Shown: positions 26,309-38,944 of the stretch, in pieces | Layout of the letters: each line of letters starts with the position of its first letter | Numbering within the stretch: position 1 is the stretch's first letter | DNA from: Phycomyces blakesleeanus NRRL 1555(-) | Lineage: Eukaryota > Mucoromycota > Mucoromycetes > Mucorales > Phycomycetaceae | Assembly (NCBI RefSeq): GCF_001638985.1 | Contig: NW_017265153.1 | Coordinates: forward strand, 105,087 to 169,086 | Length of the DNA: 64,000 bases | Direction of reading: 5' to 3' | The notes under the pieces: generated by a model | Database searches by the model: none | Seen by the model: only the letters and a program-made list of their open reading frames with translations | Told to the model about the DNA's origin: nothing | Translations under genes and position numbers: made by a program

Positions 26309-27561
26309 TCAAGAGTGTCCACTCCAGAAGATGGTGATCTCGCCATCACCTGGGGCTGACATTAGACTGTCTGTGGTCTGTGGATAAGGACGGTTGTTAA
26401 GAGGAGGGTCTGTGAAAGGGTCTTGATTCTGGGGAGGGGGAGGGGGAGAGCGAGAAGAACGAGAGTTAGAAGGAGCAGGTGAAGGTGAAGGTGAAGGCGA
26501 AGGTGAAGGTGAAGGAGATGGTAAAGAGGAAGAAGGTGAAGGAGATGCAGGACTCCTTTGAGTACGGTAGATAGAGCCGCCTGTGTTGGTTTGTTTAAGG
26601 TGAGTTCCGAGAAAATTGTCGTCTTCACGAGTCATCACAGTCCGAACAGACCCATCCCGACTAAGGCCATCATTGACACGAACAGTGTTGACTCGCATGA
26701 TCTGGGGTTTGGCTCGCACGACCTGAATGGCCTGGACAGCAGTAGCGGTCTGTTGGTGGTGGTGGTGCTGAACACTGGACGCTACCGATCCACGGTTGCT
26801 TTCGTCGTCGCCAAAGTCTGAGTGCTGGATACTGAGGAAGTGAGACAGTCGGCTCGAGTCCCGGTTGGATGAGCGCTCGATGTCGAGTTCGTCTGCAAAG
26901 GGGTTGCTGAGGCGCCAGGATTCATGTTTTGCAGGTGCATACTCGGCAGTAGAAGAGTAAACAGAGGATCGTAATTGGTCGTGTAGATGTTGAAGTTGCA
27001 ATTGAGGAGCTTCTTCTGGTCGGTGTTGTTCTTGGGTTACGGCTGGTGGTAAACTCGAGTGATAGGACGGGGGGATGTATGTCACAGGAATCACGCCAGA
27101 CATGGCCTGTCGACTAGACGACTTTTTGGCGTTGCCTTTCTTGTTTCCAAAGAGGGGAAGCTGGAGCGTGCCGGTCTTCCTGAACCGGAGGCCGACGTAG
27201 GTCCCCAGCGCAACAACCAGTGCAACCCCAAGTAAACCTCCTACCAAGCCACCGATCAAAGGTGTATTGCTGTTACCAGACGACGACGAAGAAGAAGAAG
27301 AGGTGCCTAGGAAGTCGCGGGCCATACATTTGGAAGCGGGGCAGATACCGCAGGCGGGCATTGTACTCAGGACACACACTTGGTCAGAGGTGCAGCCTAC
27401 ACAACTGGCCACACATCCGGACGGAGTGCAACTAGTAGAATCTATAAGCAGAATCAGCAACGCTCATCCCACCAGATCCGATCATTACTTGAATCCACAT
27501 CAGCTACGGCCGATGGTACCAGAGCAGCGATGGCCAAGAGTGCGATGGTCGAGAGTTGCAT
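26309..27561 (-). CDS. Opy2-like single-pass membrane protein, two exons, 401 aa
   Basis: Exons (minus): 27561-27489 and 27441-26309, intron GTAATG...TATAG. Residues 1-21 form a signal peptide (MQLSTIALLAIAALVPSAVA). Residues 29-63 hold eight cysteines (29, 34, 38, 41, 47, 55, 58, 63) in the compact spacing of the fungal Opy2 domain. A poly-Ser stalk precedes one membrane segment (about 86-109, LIGGLVGGLLGVALVVALG). The long cytoplasmic tail is Ser/Pro/His/Gln-rich with an (SP)n run and ends DGEITIFWSGHS. Yeast Opy2 anchors Ste50/Ste11 at the membrane in the HOG osmostress pathway. That role is inferred here from the cysteine pattern and topology, not from conserved tail motifs. Confidence 0.7.
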
Positions 27562-28371
27562 TAAATAAGGAATGAGATTGAAGTGAGGGTGTAAAGTGGA
27601 TGTGGATGTGGGATTTACCACTAATGAAAAGAAAGAAAGAAAAAAAAACGAAAGGAATGGAACGATGAGCAAACTTGCACTGAATTGAGAGCAAGTAAGA
27701 AGGAAGGAAAGGTGTGTGAGGAAGAGAGAGAGAGAAAGAAAGAGAAAGATTAAAAATAATAATAATAATAATACAAAAATGTTAAAGAGTGTGATACGAT
27801 GATAGTTTTTTTTTGTTCCGCCTACCGCCTATTTAGGGAAAACCCATGGCCTTCAACCAGAATTGTTAAAGAAGTTGAATTTACTACTCTACCTTATTTT
27901 TTGTACCAATTTTAAACAATTGATTCCAATGAAAAGGAACAACCTAGAATGTACATATACTTACTTACATATTTACATATTTGCATGCACACAAACGCTC
28001 ATTAATTTATGTATGCATGTATGCATGTGTTGATTGGAAACGATACAAAAAAAAAGAAGCCTATTTATTCTATTCGAATTAATAAATACAAAAAAAAAGA
28101 AGGTCAATGTCCCTTTGTCATACATGACAGGGTTTTGACCTAAAAAGTCCTTACAAATGTGCAAAAAAAATAAATGAAAAATGAAAAGAGGAACAAGTAA
28201 AAGCAATAAGAAAAAATAATGGATTTATATATATATATACTTGAAAGATAGATATAGGAGGAAGAAGAGGAAGAGGAAGAGAAAGAGGAAGAGAAGATAT
28301 GCAATAATAAAAACAATGAATAAGAAAAAAGAAATAATATATCAAAACAGAACAGAGCAGAATAGAACAGA
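27562..28371. other. Intergenic region
   Basis: Promoter of the Opy2-like gene and the 3' side of the BTB gene. Purine-rich and (AAT)n runs near 27720-27775, (ATGC)n-like runs near 28010, and (GAAGAG)n-like purine runs near 28258-28300. No gene recognised. Confidence 0.5.
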
Positions 28372-30074
28372 TCAAGTCGATTGTTCATGGACATGTCTGA
28401 CCTCAAAGGACCGTTTTCGTAGCTTTTCATTGTATCGTGAACTAAAGGTCGAACGACTCTGGCCAGAGAATGTCGAAGTGGATCTTGAGTAAGTCGCACG
28501 TCCTTTTAGGGGAGGTTCTTTTGCCCACAATCTTTTTATGTAGCTCGCCAGACGTGACACAAAAGGCTCTGGACAAGAAGAGAGTGGTTGAGGTGAAGGT
28601 TGAAATGGACGACGGCGGGGATGTAGTGCAAAACGTAAATCTCCCGAGGCAGAGAAAAAAGACAAAAAGGATTGCTTGGAATGGTTTGAGGCATGCCAGG
28701 TAGGTACAATGGATCGTGGTGGGACAGTCAACTCTACATATATAAACAAAATAAAGAAAGTTTGTGAGTGGCTTTATTTATTCATTCAATGTAAATAATG
28801 GTAGATAATGGTAGATAATAGAATATTATAGATAATACACCAATTAAAAAAAAATTATTATTATGTTACATACCTTTGGCTAGTTGTTGGAGGATATCAG
28901 AATCAAGATTGTTGAGATGATTGGTCTGTTTGACTTGATCAAACTGGTCTGCAACAAAGCAGAGAATTTGATACTTTGCACCCTGAAGAATCGAGCTGAC
29001 TCGTTCGTGGCTCTGGACTTCCTGCCTTCCCATCAGGTCACGGACGATGCCCTGGTACAATACGCCGGCGTTTGTACAGTCCATTTCGTCTTCGAGAATT
29101 TGGTTGAGGAGGTATTCGAGGAAATCAAACGAATAGGTGACACCATCAATACAGGACAACAGGGCAGGATAGCTGGAGCAGTAAAAATCAAAATGGGTTG
29201 CGATGATCTTTGTTGCCCGTGCTTCGGCAGCAGCCAGGGTGATGTGAAGTGGCTCGCTCCAATTGAAGAGTGGGTCTTTGGTGGCCAGTTGCTTGGCGGC
29301 GCTAAAACAAGCAAACAGAGATTCGATTGCGTTGTGCTGGCCGATACGACTGATGATATCCATGTGAAGAGATTGTGCGAAATGTTTGTCGAATAGTAAT
29401 AGGGTAGCCAATGATTTTTCTGTCCAGAATGCAGCCAGGGCTTTATCTGGATCATGAGTCAAGAGAAGATAGATTTTCTTGTGTATCGCTTCCAAATGTT
29501 CATCATGAGGATACTGGCGTGCAAACTGGAGTACAAGCGGGACAGCTGATGAACATCCTGGACAGTTACACGTCCAATTGTGCAATATCTTGTTCCATTC
29601 GTCTAATAAGGCTTGCTTGAGAAGAGGGATGTCGAGATAGTCTGCTACGAGATAGGTGGTCTGGAGTAGCTTAAGAGATTCTGCTGGCGAGCAGGATAGT
29701 CTTAGTTTATGGTCGTACATGAATTCGAGGGTGGTTTTTATGGACGGAGCATCGGACAGTTCGTGCGGTAAATAGACAGTCGACATCTGGCTCTCTTGGA
29801 AGTCGCCTTCCAACAGGGCAGCAAAGTAGGATGAGTGGGCTACGAGTACGGAGCGATGGCATGGTAAGACCGAGCCGTCCTTTTGGGCGTCTAGGGTTCC
29901 TAGTTGAGGTACACTGCTCATCAATCGTCTGTGAGCTTGAAGGACTGGAATTCGAAAGAGAGACAGGGAAAGATGTCTTGAAACTAAACCGGTGTCTGCA
30001 TTTTGGGTATCTGCGGGATTACCGAGAACCACGGATATGTTTGGTGGGCCATATGATGACGGCCAGACTACCAT
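28372..30074 (-). CDS. BTB/POZ domain protein, two exons, about 520 aa
   Basis: Exons (minus): 30074-28874 and 28733-28372, intron GTATGT...TGTAG, phase 1. A BTB fold is recognisable from about residue 10 to 150: ISVVLGN, then after a family-atypical insertion LPCHRSVLVAHSSYFAAL, GDFQES, LPHEL, TLEFMYDHKL, TYLVADYLDIPLLKQALL. A helical domain continues to about residue 400 and resembles a BACK-like region. The C-terminal exon is basic and proline-rich. Such proteins often serve as substrate adaptors for CUL3 ligases, which is inference here. The start is uncertain: the frame is open further upstream through a (GAA)n repeat that would encode poly-Ser. The segment at about 29990-29925 could be a short intron, although it is open in frame. 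Confidence 0.75.
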
Positions 30075-33000
30075 GTATGATAAAAAGAAGGTATATAAAA
30101 GAAGTTGTATGCGTTTGGTGAGAACAGTCAAAAAAGAAGAAGAAGAAGAAGAAGAAGAAGAAGAAGAAGAAGATAAAGACTTTGTGTACAGATATATAAA
30201 TGTATATATATATTTGCTGAGCAAGCAAAAGCAGTTTGTCTGTTAGGTAGTAGAAATGAACTTAAATTGACAGGGAAAGGTGGTGTGATCAAATGCAGAA
30301 ATTTACTATGAAAATAAGATAAAATTAATATAATAAAAAAGAAAGAAAAGTCTCCTAAATAGCACACCACTTACACACACATTTGTAATTTGCTTTTTTA
30401 ATCCAGCCCACTCAAACCATACATTAATAGAAAACTATGTTTGATCTACAGCTCAAAAGAAAGGCAGTCAGAATACTTATGTTGTTTATATAAAAATACA
30501 TTTTCTCTTATTTCGGTTTTTTTTTTGTTATGTTTTTGGTGGGTAACACATGCCATTTTTAAATTTTGAGTTGTAGATCTACCAGATTTGTTTCAATTCT
30601 TACAGTAAATGTACCTAAGAAAGGAAAAAGAAGAAGATCAAGTATGAAAATTATGTTACATATATACACCTACATGGGTTGGTTACTGAAAATAGACTCC
30701 TTGTATCTCTCCGGTTTATCATCTTTTTGTCTTGACCTTTCTTTTTTATTTTATTTTATTCTATTTTAATCTTTGGTACATACTAATATTAATAATATTA
30801 ATAATAATAGTGGTATTCGGATGGTCTTGTCCGAAATATACATATTTATACTTATTTGAAAACAAAAAAAAAAAACAAATTTCTTGTCTTCATTGCTCTG
30901 TCATGAAAGTTTCTTCTTTTTGATCATTATTATTTAGCTTTAATCATCAGTGTTTCAATCCACTCCGCTTTCAATATGCCAAAATAAGAAAGCCAAGACA
31001 TATTGATATATAACATATGATTTAAAAAAAAATAAAAAATGAAACACCTTATTACACATAATCAGAAGCCAATATATATATATATATATATATAAAAAAT
31101 ATATTCAAATACTCGGAAGTACTGGCAGAGAAATATCTTTTTTTTTTCACAAATTACGAATCATTGTCATCATCTTCCCCTTTTTCTAATTTACCTAAAG
31201 ACAAAGACAAAGCAAGTATTATTGTTCTTGTCATTAAATAGGTCTCAGCCTCTCAAACCTATAGCTCTACAAACACTTGATTATCCTCCAATTCTCTCTC
31301 TTTCTCTCTTTCTTTCTTTCTTTCTTATAAGAAATATTATATATATATATATAGATCTACATTACTCTATTAAATACTAATGGTAGGAAACTTTTTTTTT
31401 ACAGTTACATTGGTATTGTAGAAGCGCCAAGGTGGCAAGGAGTATGCATTAAAAAAAATTAAAGGAAGGAAGGAAGGAACTGAAAGCGGCCCGGAGTGGT
31501 ATTTTAGGAAAGTAAAATATGTCAAAATAATAATAATAAAGAACTAGTGGAGTCGGGTCACGGCAAAAGATTTTCCTATGTAGGGCCACAAATATATTAC
31601 GGTACAATAAGGAGACAAAAACTACCGATATTTGGATTTTTAAAAATAAATAAAACAAGCAAGGAAGCAAGTGGGGGGTGGGATTACTATACCAAGTAAA
31701 AGTATAAGATGGTGAAAACATGCATGGTATTCGGAAAGGACAGTTGAACAAAAATATGCCAAACTTTATAAAATGGCAGGAGATTTAACACAACAAGCAC
31801 AAACAATAAGGTGGGGATCCGAGGGGCGAAGGATGAGGGTGTGCTGTGTTTGACATGATCACTGAGTTTGTATTCTTTCTTTTTTTGAGTGTCAACCCCA
31901 CTAAGTCTATCGGTGTGCGCCATAAAAGCAAAAGAAAAAAAAGGTATGCATTGTATGTCTAGAGTGAGATCAATCGTGTAAGACTGTGAGACGGTAAGAA
32001 CATTCCAACAAGATGAAGAGTAAGTAACATGATCGAAAAACACAAAGGAAAATGGTAGCAATAGATAAAGACCTATAGTTAAATAATTAAAGCTGTGATA
32101 CAGAGGATTCGGGATAGTGAAGATCAAATGAGGTCCAGTCATCCAAACAGACTACTTACCCAGGAATAGAACCAAAAGAACCTTGTACTAAGATGAAAAC
32201 TCAGGGCGAAAACCTGAACCACTCCAGGCAAGAGGATTTAAATGAGTGAAGATTCAGGGCTGCTTCTTGAAAATGAACCATAATAGATCGGACCTTTCAA
32301 GGAAAACAAATCCTATTTATATATTGTAGGTCATCATTAAAAAAGGGATCAGAAAGAAAGAAAGAAAAAAGGCAACCAAATATAGAGAGAACGAAGCTTG
32401 GGTCCTATGGAGGGTTAAAAGACGCATTAGAAGTATCAAATCAAGTGAAAATTAGCGAAAAATAAGAGAGAATTGACCGGAATATCATCCGTGTAAAGTA
32501 AAGAAAAAAAAAACAAGGTTTTTGACCAGAATTTTTGGAGAATATAGAAGAGCAGGAACCTAGACAAGAAAGGACGCCTTGAGAACTATTGCTATCTGAA
32601 CTTGAGCAGAGAACATACCATACGCCATTTAAAGAAAGATATCGCACAAAAAAAAAGAAAGGTTCGAATCTAATCAAGTCTATTATTTTTGAATATAGAC
32701 AACAACTGAAAACATTTACAGTACTCCATAAAGTTAGACGTTTTTTTTTTTTTTTTTTTTTTTTTCAAAAAAAAAAAAGATTCTTTTATATTTTGATCCT
32801 GCTTTTGGTTACAACAGAAAGGAAAGCAAGAAAGCATATACCAGCCAAAACCAAAAAAAAAAATTGCACCTATCAAAAAGATATAGGCAGCTTGTGGTTA
32901 TTTATTTTTATTTTAAAAATAAAAGAGAATGCCTTTTATCTTTACTAGCAATATTGTTAATAAAACAAATTAGAGCTAGTATTGGCTCAAATTAAACGAA

Positions 33001-33584
33001 AATATTGTCAGGAATAAGGAAGAAACTAATCTCTGGTTGTGCAAAATAAGCTAGGCTGTTTAGATGATACTCAGTCCAACCGAAAGACAAGATTGTATAG
33101 TAAATAATAAGATAAATTAGATAGAGAAATTTAAAGTAATTGAATACACCAAGAGCAGGATAAATCAAGATAAAGTGTATAGTGCACTGAATGTTGGGTA
33201 TGTAGCTACCAAAAGAAGAAAAAGAAGAAAAAGACTCTTTTGGTTACGCTGGTTATTTGCACTTTTTCAATTTGTTGATATGATTATATGCGCATGTATG
33301 TATTTAAAATTTACTGATACGCAAGATTAAGGAGGAGAGATTAAAGAAAAGGCAGTAAAGATATAGATTTAATTATTTATTATATGTTAAAACTAAAAAA
33401 AAAAAGAGAAAGAGAGAGAGAGAGAGAGTAGGGTAAGGATAATGTAGAGTAAGACAAGATAAGGTGGGATAAACTGGATAGACTAAGATGAGAAATGGAA
33501 GGAGTAAGAGAGAAGATATGTATATCACTTTAAAGAAGATATGTATATGTATAAAATGAGTCCTTTCTTTCTTCTCATTTTGTT
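30075..33584. other. Long intergenic region
   Basis: About 3.5 kb with no defensible coding gene. Many short homopolymers and dinucleotide runs: (AT)n near 31073-31092, T and A runs near 32742-32778, GA run near 33410-33428. The stretch 31780-32340 is less AT-rich and has few repeats, so an unannotated RNA or long 5' leader of the BTB gene is possible. No family is recognised. Confidence 0.45.
30128..30175 (+). repeat. (AAG)n microsatellite upstream of the BTB gene
   Basis: About 15 AAG repeats lie in the presumed 5' leader of the minus-strand BTB gene. Read in frame with the gene it gives poly-Ser, which artificially lengthens the open frame. Confidence 0.85.
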
Positions 33585-34789
33585 TTACTCTCTTCTCAAG
33601 TTGTTCAGTCTTGCTTGAAGGGCAGCATCGTCCGCCGACAAATCACCGCCCTCTGCTTGGGCCACACGTTCATGCGCCATGGCAGGGGTAGAGGCCACAT
33701 GAATTCCAGTAGGTGTCTCGGACAGCTTTTTATTTTTATTTTATAAAGAGAGTAAAGGATATTAAAGATATGTAATACATAGACACATTTATTAAGCAAA
33801 ACTTTGGACTCTTTTCTTTCTTGTTCACAATCCTTAAATAATAATAATGATAATAAACTTACTTCTTGGTTCATGCTAATTCCAATCTCATCCAAAACTC
33901 GGTTTACAATCTCGTCGCTCTCAGCTTCATCTTCTTCCTCATCCACAACATCATCAATAGCATCTCCCATCATCTCATCCTTCATGTCCATCAGCTCACT
34001 CTCTCGTTCAAACTCCATCATAATGTTTTGAATCTTTGGAAGATTCATTTGACGGTTCATTGAAGACATGGCCTTTGTGGCGCCACGCATAGCCTCTGCC
34101 ATTTGTTGATTCGATCGCAATGTCTACATTATATTATATATAATGTTAACAATAGACATTGACAGCACATATTCTTTCCTTTTCTTTACCTGGATACGAA
34201 GTCCTACTGCTTGAAGTTGAGTTTTCATTTGGTAGAACTTTTGAACATTGCGACGCGTACGAACAAGGTCCTTGGCCATAACTTTACAAGCACCCTATAA
34301 AAACCCCATACAAACACGCACATATATGCATACATTAATATATACATATACATATATATATGTGTGTGTATATATATGTATATACTAGAAAGTTTGGCAT
34401 TCCAAGCAAGCAAGCAAGCAAGCAAACGAACGTATATATATATACACACAGACATATGCGAGCGTGTTTTGTAACCTTAATCTTCGTACCATTTGGTTTG
34501 CTTTGGCAGATTTCTTAATGTCGGCAATCAAGGTTTTTTCTTGGCGTTCAAGTTTGGTTCGTTCACGATCGAGTTCTCGCTGAGCTTTTGTAATTGACCG
34601 CTGATGCTGGCGAAGCATCTCGGCCGGGGTCTTTTTGCGACCAAATAACAATTCCTTATTTACGAGAAGTAATAAAAAAAAATAGTGTTAGTATTACTAT
34701 TGAGCTTGACACATACAAATACACAGGCACACACGTATGCAATTATATATATATATATTATTTCTCTTCATTGTTGTTGTAATTACCAT
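33585..34789 (-). CDS. VPS2: ESCRT-III subunit VPS2/CHMP2, five exons, 224 aa
   Basis: Exons (minus): 34789-34787 (ATG only), 34654-34490, 34294-34190, 34123-33863 and 33725-33585, all GT-AG in phase. The product begins MELLFGRKKTPAEMLRQ. It continues with the basic, coiled-coil ESCRT-III core (RELDRERTKLERQEKTLIAD, KVMAKDLVRTRRN, MNRQMNLPKIQNIMMEFERE), an acidic autoinhibitory stretch (about 160-170) and a C-terminal MIT-interacting motif (ALQARLNNLRRE) that binds Vps4. The length equals yeast Did4/Vps2 and human CHMP2A (about 222-232). It works in membrane scission at endosomes and in multivesicular body formation. Exon 1 contains only the start codon, as in ATX1. Confidence 0.95.
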
Positions 34790-35225
34790 TGAATTCAAGG
34801 AACTTGTAACAAATGAAAAAGGTACAAAGTAAAAGTTAGTTTCGAAATAGAAACCAGAAAAAAAAGGGGGTGTGTGTGTGTATGAAGCGAGGGGAAAGAA
34901 ACTGAAAGCCAAAAAAAAAAAAAAGCTTGGAGAAAGCATTACAGATCTTGGTTAGTCACGTGGCTGAACAGAAATTATGGATAAGGGTTCCTTTTTTTTT
35001 TTACTTTGGTTATTAATTTTATATATATATTCAAAAAAGAAAAACAGAAATATATCATGGATAATGGGTGAAGAACAGTGAATTAAAGAAGAAGAAGAAG
35101 AAGAAGATGCGTATTGTTTTGTGTATATATATATATGTGAATTTGACCTCTTTCTCTCTGTATCTCTTTTTGACTTTTTTGTGGGGGTTTTTTTTATAGT
35201 AAATTAATTAACTAGTTAATTCAAA
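34790..35225. other. Spacer between VPS2 and RPB8
   Basis: 436 bp with the VPS2 promoter and RPB8 3' end. Contains a GT run near 34870, (GAA)n near 35090-35107, short AT runs and a T tract near 35000. No gene recognised. Confidence 0.55.
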
Positions 35226-36215
35226 CTACTTTCTCAGCAAGAGATAGATGTTCTCTCCTACGGTGATGTTCTGCAAATGTCTATAATCACCCTCCAAGCA
35301 CATCAACAATCCACCAAATGAAGCATAGACAGATCTAAGTAAACACAAACATACACACACCAAAACATGTTTTATAAGCACAAAATAATAATTTTAATAG
35401 TTGTAATAATCACAATAACTTTCAACTGAAATACACATACACAAGCATATATATATATATATCTCCACCAAAGAATAAATAAAGAAAGAATAATAAATAA
35501 AAAAAAAGATATACTTACACTCTCTGGCCAACTGACAAGGCAGTGGCACCGTTTCCACTAGCAGCATCATCATAACGGTACACCTTACCAAACATAACAT
35601 ATTCGTACTCATCGCTCAAATCACGCTCTCCAGGTGCACGTTCGCGCCAGCTCTCACGCTTCTCGGGAGCTGTACCGGCACCAGCACCGGCACTTGTCAC
35701 GGCAGATTCAGTCACAGCCTCAAGAGAGAGCGAAGAGGCCAAGACCAAAGAAACCTTGTCGGTAACTTCGAGAGGGTAGATCTCAGAGTTGTAATCCAAT
35801 GTCAAATCCATCTCGTAATTCTCAGAACGGGCAAGCAGACGAGACACTATAAAGAAAGAGAAATGTATAAATATATATATATATATATGCGTGTGTGTAA
35901 AGAGAAGAATGTGTCAACAATTCAATTGAATAGCTTTCTACTGCTTATGCTATTTGTGTTGCTGTTACACTTGTCGTTACGATTGCAGTTATTATTGTCG
36001 TCGTTGTTGTTGTTGTTGTTGCTGTTGCTTATTGATCGCTAATCTATACATGTCTACAATTTCTATTCCTTTTTTCTTCTTTTTTTTGTTCTTTTCATTT
36101 CTCTCTATGGTTTTTCTCTTTTTTTTTTCTTGTTACCTCTGTCAAAGCGCTTGCCATTGGGGTTAATGTCCTTGATGTCAAACAAGTCTTGGAAGAGAAC
36201 GTTATCTTGAGACAT
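35226..36215 (-). CDS. RPB8: RNA polymerase I/II/III shared subunit RPB8 (RPABC3), three exons, 171 aa
   Basis: Exons (minus): 36215-36137, 35846-35519 and 35334-35226, GT-AG with matching phases. The protein starts MSQDNVLFQDLFDIKDINP-GKRFDRV. It contains SRLLARSENYEMDLTLDYNSEIYPL, an Ala/Gly-rich variable loop (about 75-95), EYVMFGKVYRYD, and ends SVYASFGGLLMCLEGDYRHLQNITVGENIYLLLRK, the conserved Rpb8 C-terminus. Rpb8 is a small oligonucleotide-binding-fold subunit common to all three nuclear polymerases. At 171 aa it is longer than yeast (146) because of the loop. It is divergent from CUL4 across a 395-bp spacer. Confidence 0.95.
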
Positions 36216-36610
36216 GGCAAATAAAGGGAGTGTGAAGCCATTAGCAAGAGTTTCCATCCCGATTTTTTTTTATTATGGAAACTTAGCAGTCACTAAATGC
36301 CTTTTTTTTTCTTTTTTCGTCTACAACCCAAGATTCCAAAAAAAAAAAAAAAAAAAAAGAAAAATACGCCTCTTTTGACACACAGAAACACCAGACTACA
36401 GACACAGACAGATAGACAGACAGACAGACACACAAAAGACAGACAGACAGACATACACACACGGACACATACATCTCTTTCTCTTATATTCTTATTGTCT
36501 AAATAATATTATATTACTATAAAGTATAATATAATATAAAGATAGACATATAGAACTTTATCATAGCATATTCATATCATAGTACTTGTACTACAGTACC
36601 GATAATAGTA
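36216..36610. promoter_or_regulatory. Shared upstream region of RPB8 (-) and CUL4 (+)
   Basis: The 395 bp between the two start codons must hold both promoters. It contains an A run (36340-36358) and a (CAGA)n/(GACA)n run (about 36402-36458). AT-rich (ATA)n sequence is near 36500-36540. No specific factor site can be named. Confidence 0.5.
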
Positions 36611-38909
36611 ATGGACTGGCCTCAACAACCAATGAAGAGACCTCGACTAGACAATCCCTTGACAATTAATAATGAACCCTACGATGAAGTCATGAGTGAA
36701 CCTCAAACACCAAGTCTACCTTTTAGTGCATTCTTGTCGAACTCGTTGCATCGTACCCAAAGACTTCCTATCCTATCTGACGAAAAATTGATTGTATATG
36801 ACCTCAAAGGTGAATAATAATAATAATATATAATATTTTATCCTACTTGCTTTTCTATTATTATTATTTTTATATGTGTGTAGACATCTTGTATTATACG
36901 ATGAAAAGGCATTATTTATTTATCTATTTATCTATTGATTGTATTTGTAAATAACAAACGTGCACACACACATATATATATATATAGTCGAAAGACCTGT
37001 ATTACCCAATGGATACGAAGAAAGTGCCTGGGAAAGATTAAAACAAGCCATTCATGCGATTCATAAAAATACCCCTATTAAAGAGAGTCTCGAAGTACTT
37101 TATCAGGTATGTTTGCGAGTAATACAGATCCACGCACAACTACATCCACATATGCACGTATGCGCACATACATATTAAACACATTTGAAAACGACAATGA
37201 CAACAACAGCTGTCAGAAAATCTTTGTCAATATGATTTGGCAGAAGCGCTTTATGGACGTTTGAGACATGAATGTGAAGAATATCTGGAGGCTGAATTTG
37301 ATAAACTTTCAAGGCAAGTATCATACTCTTGTGGATCCTCTTTTATGTATATATTTTATATGTGTAAATGATATATGACATATATATAAAAAAAGTGTAT
37401 CTATAATTAATTGAAACAAATACTGAAAATAATAAAAATAATAATAAAAATCATACATAAATGTATGTATATAATTTGGCATAAGGCAGACATGAGAGCG
37501 AAGGCATGGAATTTCTAGAATTAGTCAATAAGCTCTGGAAAAATCACTGTGATCAGATTGTAAGTGATTGTATTGAAAGAACAATAAAAAAAAAATTTTT
37601 TGTAGCTAGTTACCATTATAAATATACAAGTCAAAATACATACCAACACACGAATGTCTTTATTCTTCGTATTTTTCCACTCTTCTTCTTTATACTCTTA
37701 CCAGCTTCAATTAAAATGTATCTTCCTCCACATGGATCGTATATATCTGAATTCAATGACAAAATCAGCATCGATATGGTAATTAAACTTTACATATTTG
37801 TATGGATAATATACATATAGAATAACACTGTAATGTTACAAACCTCTTCTTTTTTTTTAAAAAAAATTCTTGTAGGAATATGGGAGTTGAATTGTTTTCT
37901 GCCAGTCTTCTCAAACGCAACAATGTCCTTGAAAAGTTGATCCGTAACTTATTGTTGCAAATCCAAGAAGAACGGTGAGTAAAAAAAAACAATTACATAT
38001 ATTGTGTGATTTCAATTAAATTTTTTGCTCTGACAAACCGCAATTTTTTTTTTGATAATATATGTAGTGACCAACAACCGATCAATACCGGATTGTTACA
38101 CTCCAACCTTCGAATGCTCATTGACCTATCATTATATCATACTGTGTTTGAAGGGCGCTTACTTGAAGAATCAAGACGTTATTACAAGGCTGAGGGTGAC
38201 CGACTAATTGAGACCATGAACATGTCTGCCTATCTTATACACGTCTCCACTCGTGTACACCAAGAGTCTGCTATTCGTGTCAAGAGATACTTTGACAAGT
38301 CGTCAAAGTCAGCCCTTACGGCAGCCGTGGAAGAAGAACTGCTGTCAACTCGAGTGAATGCAATTCTTGACAAAAGTAAAAAATCAGCAGACCACCACAT
38401 CTATAAGATCAAACTAACTTTTCTTTCTTATATATATATATATATACATGTATGTATGCAATTAGGCTTCAAGCACTTTATGGAATCGAACAAAGTGGAC
38501 GACCTTTCAATGCTCTATCGTCTACTAGAAAAGGTTGATAAAATTGACATTTGTGTGAAATACTTTGTCAATTATATAAAGGTAAATTTCTTGTATATAA
38601 TAAACGGTAGTCAAGGAAATAAAAAAGAAAGAAAGAGAAAAATAACTATAACTATAAAATTATATAATGATAGCGTAAGGGATCTTCAATATTGAGGGAT
38701 CATTCGGGTGGAAAGGATCCAATTCCTGCTCTTGCTTACTTTAAGCGCAAGACGGACGCGATTGTGGAGCACAGCTTTGAAGAAGATGATCGATTTGTGA
38801 ATGGAATGAAGGACGGGGTGGACTACTTTGTTAACCTTCGACAAAACAATGCAACCGAACTTTTGGCCAGACATACAGATTATGCCCTGAGAAATAACAA
38901 GGTATCGTA

Positions 38910-38944
<35 letters not shown>

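Noticed and set aside
30074..30224. Upstream extension of the BTB protein through poly-Ser
   Set aside because: The added residues come from an (AAG)n microsatellite and flanking low complexity; the ATG at 30074 just before the domain is the better start.
31687..32142. 151-codon minus-strand frame
   Set aside because: Hydrophobic but without domain or plausible start; likely chance in pyrimidine-rich sequence. A noncoding transcript cannot be excluded.
37506..37820. Alternative CUL4 frame reading ASIKMYLPPHGSY
   Set aside because: It is out of phase with flanking exons. The frame reading CIFLHMDRIYLNSM-KSASIW matches CUL4 and splices in phase.
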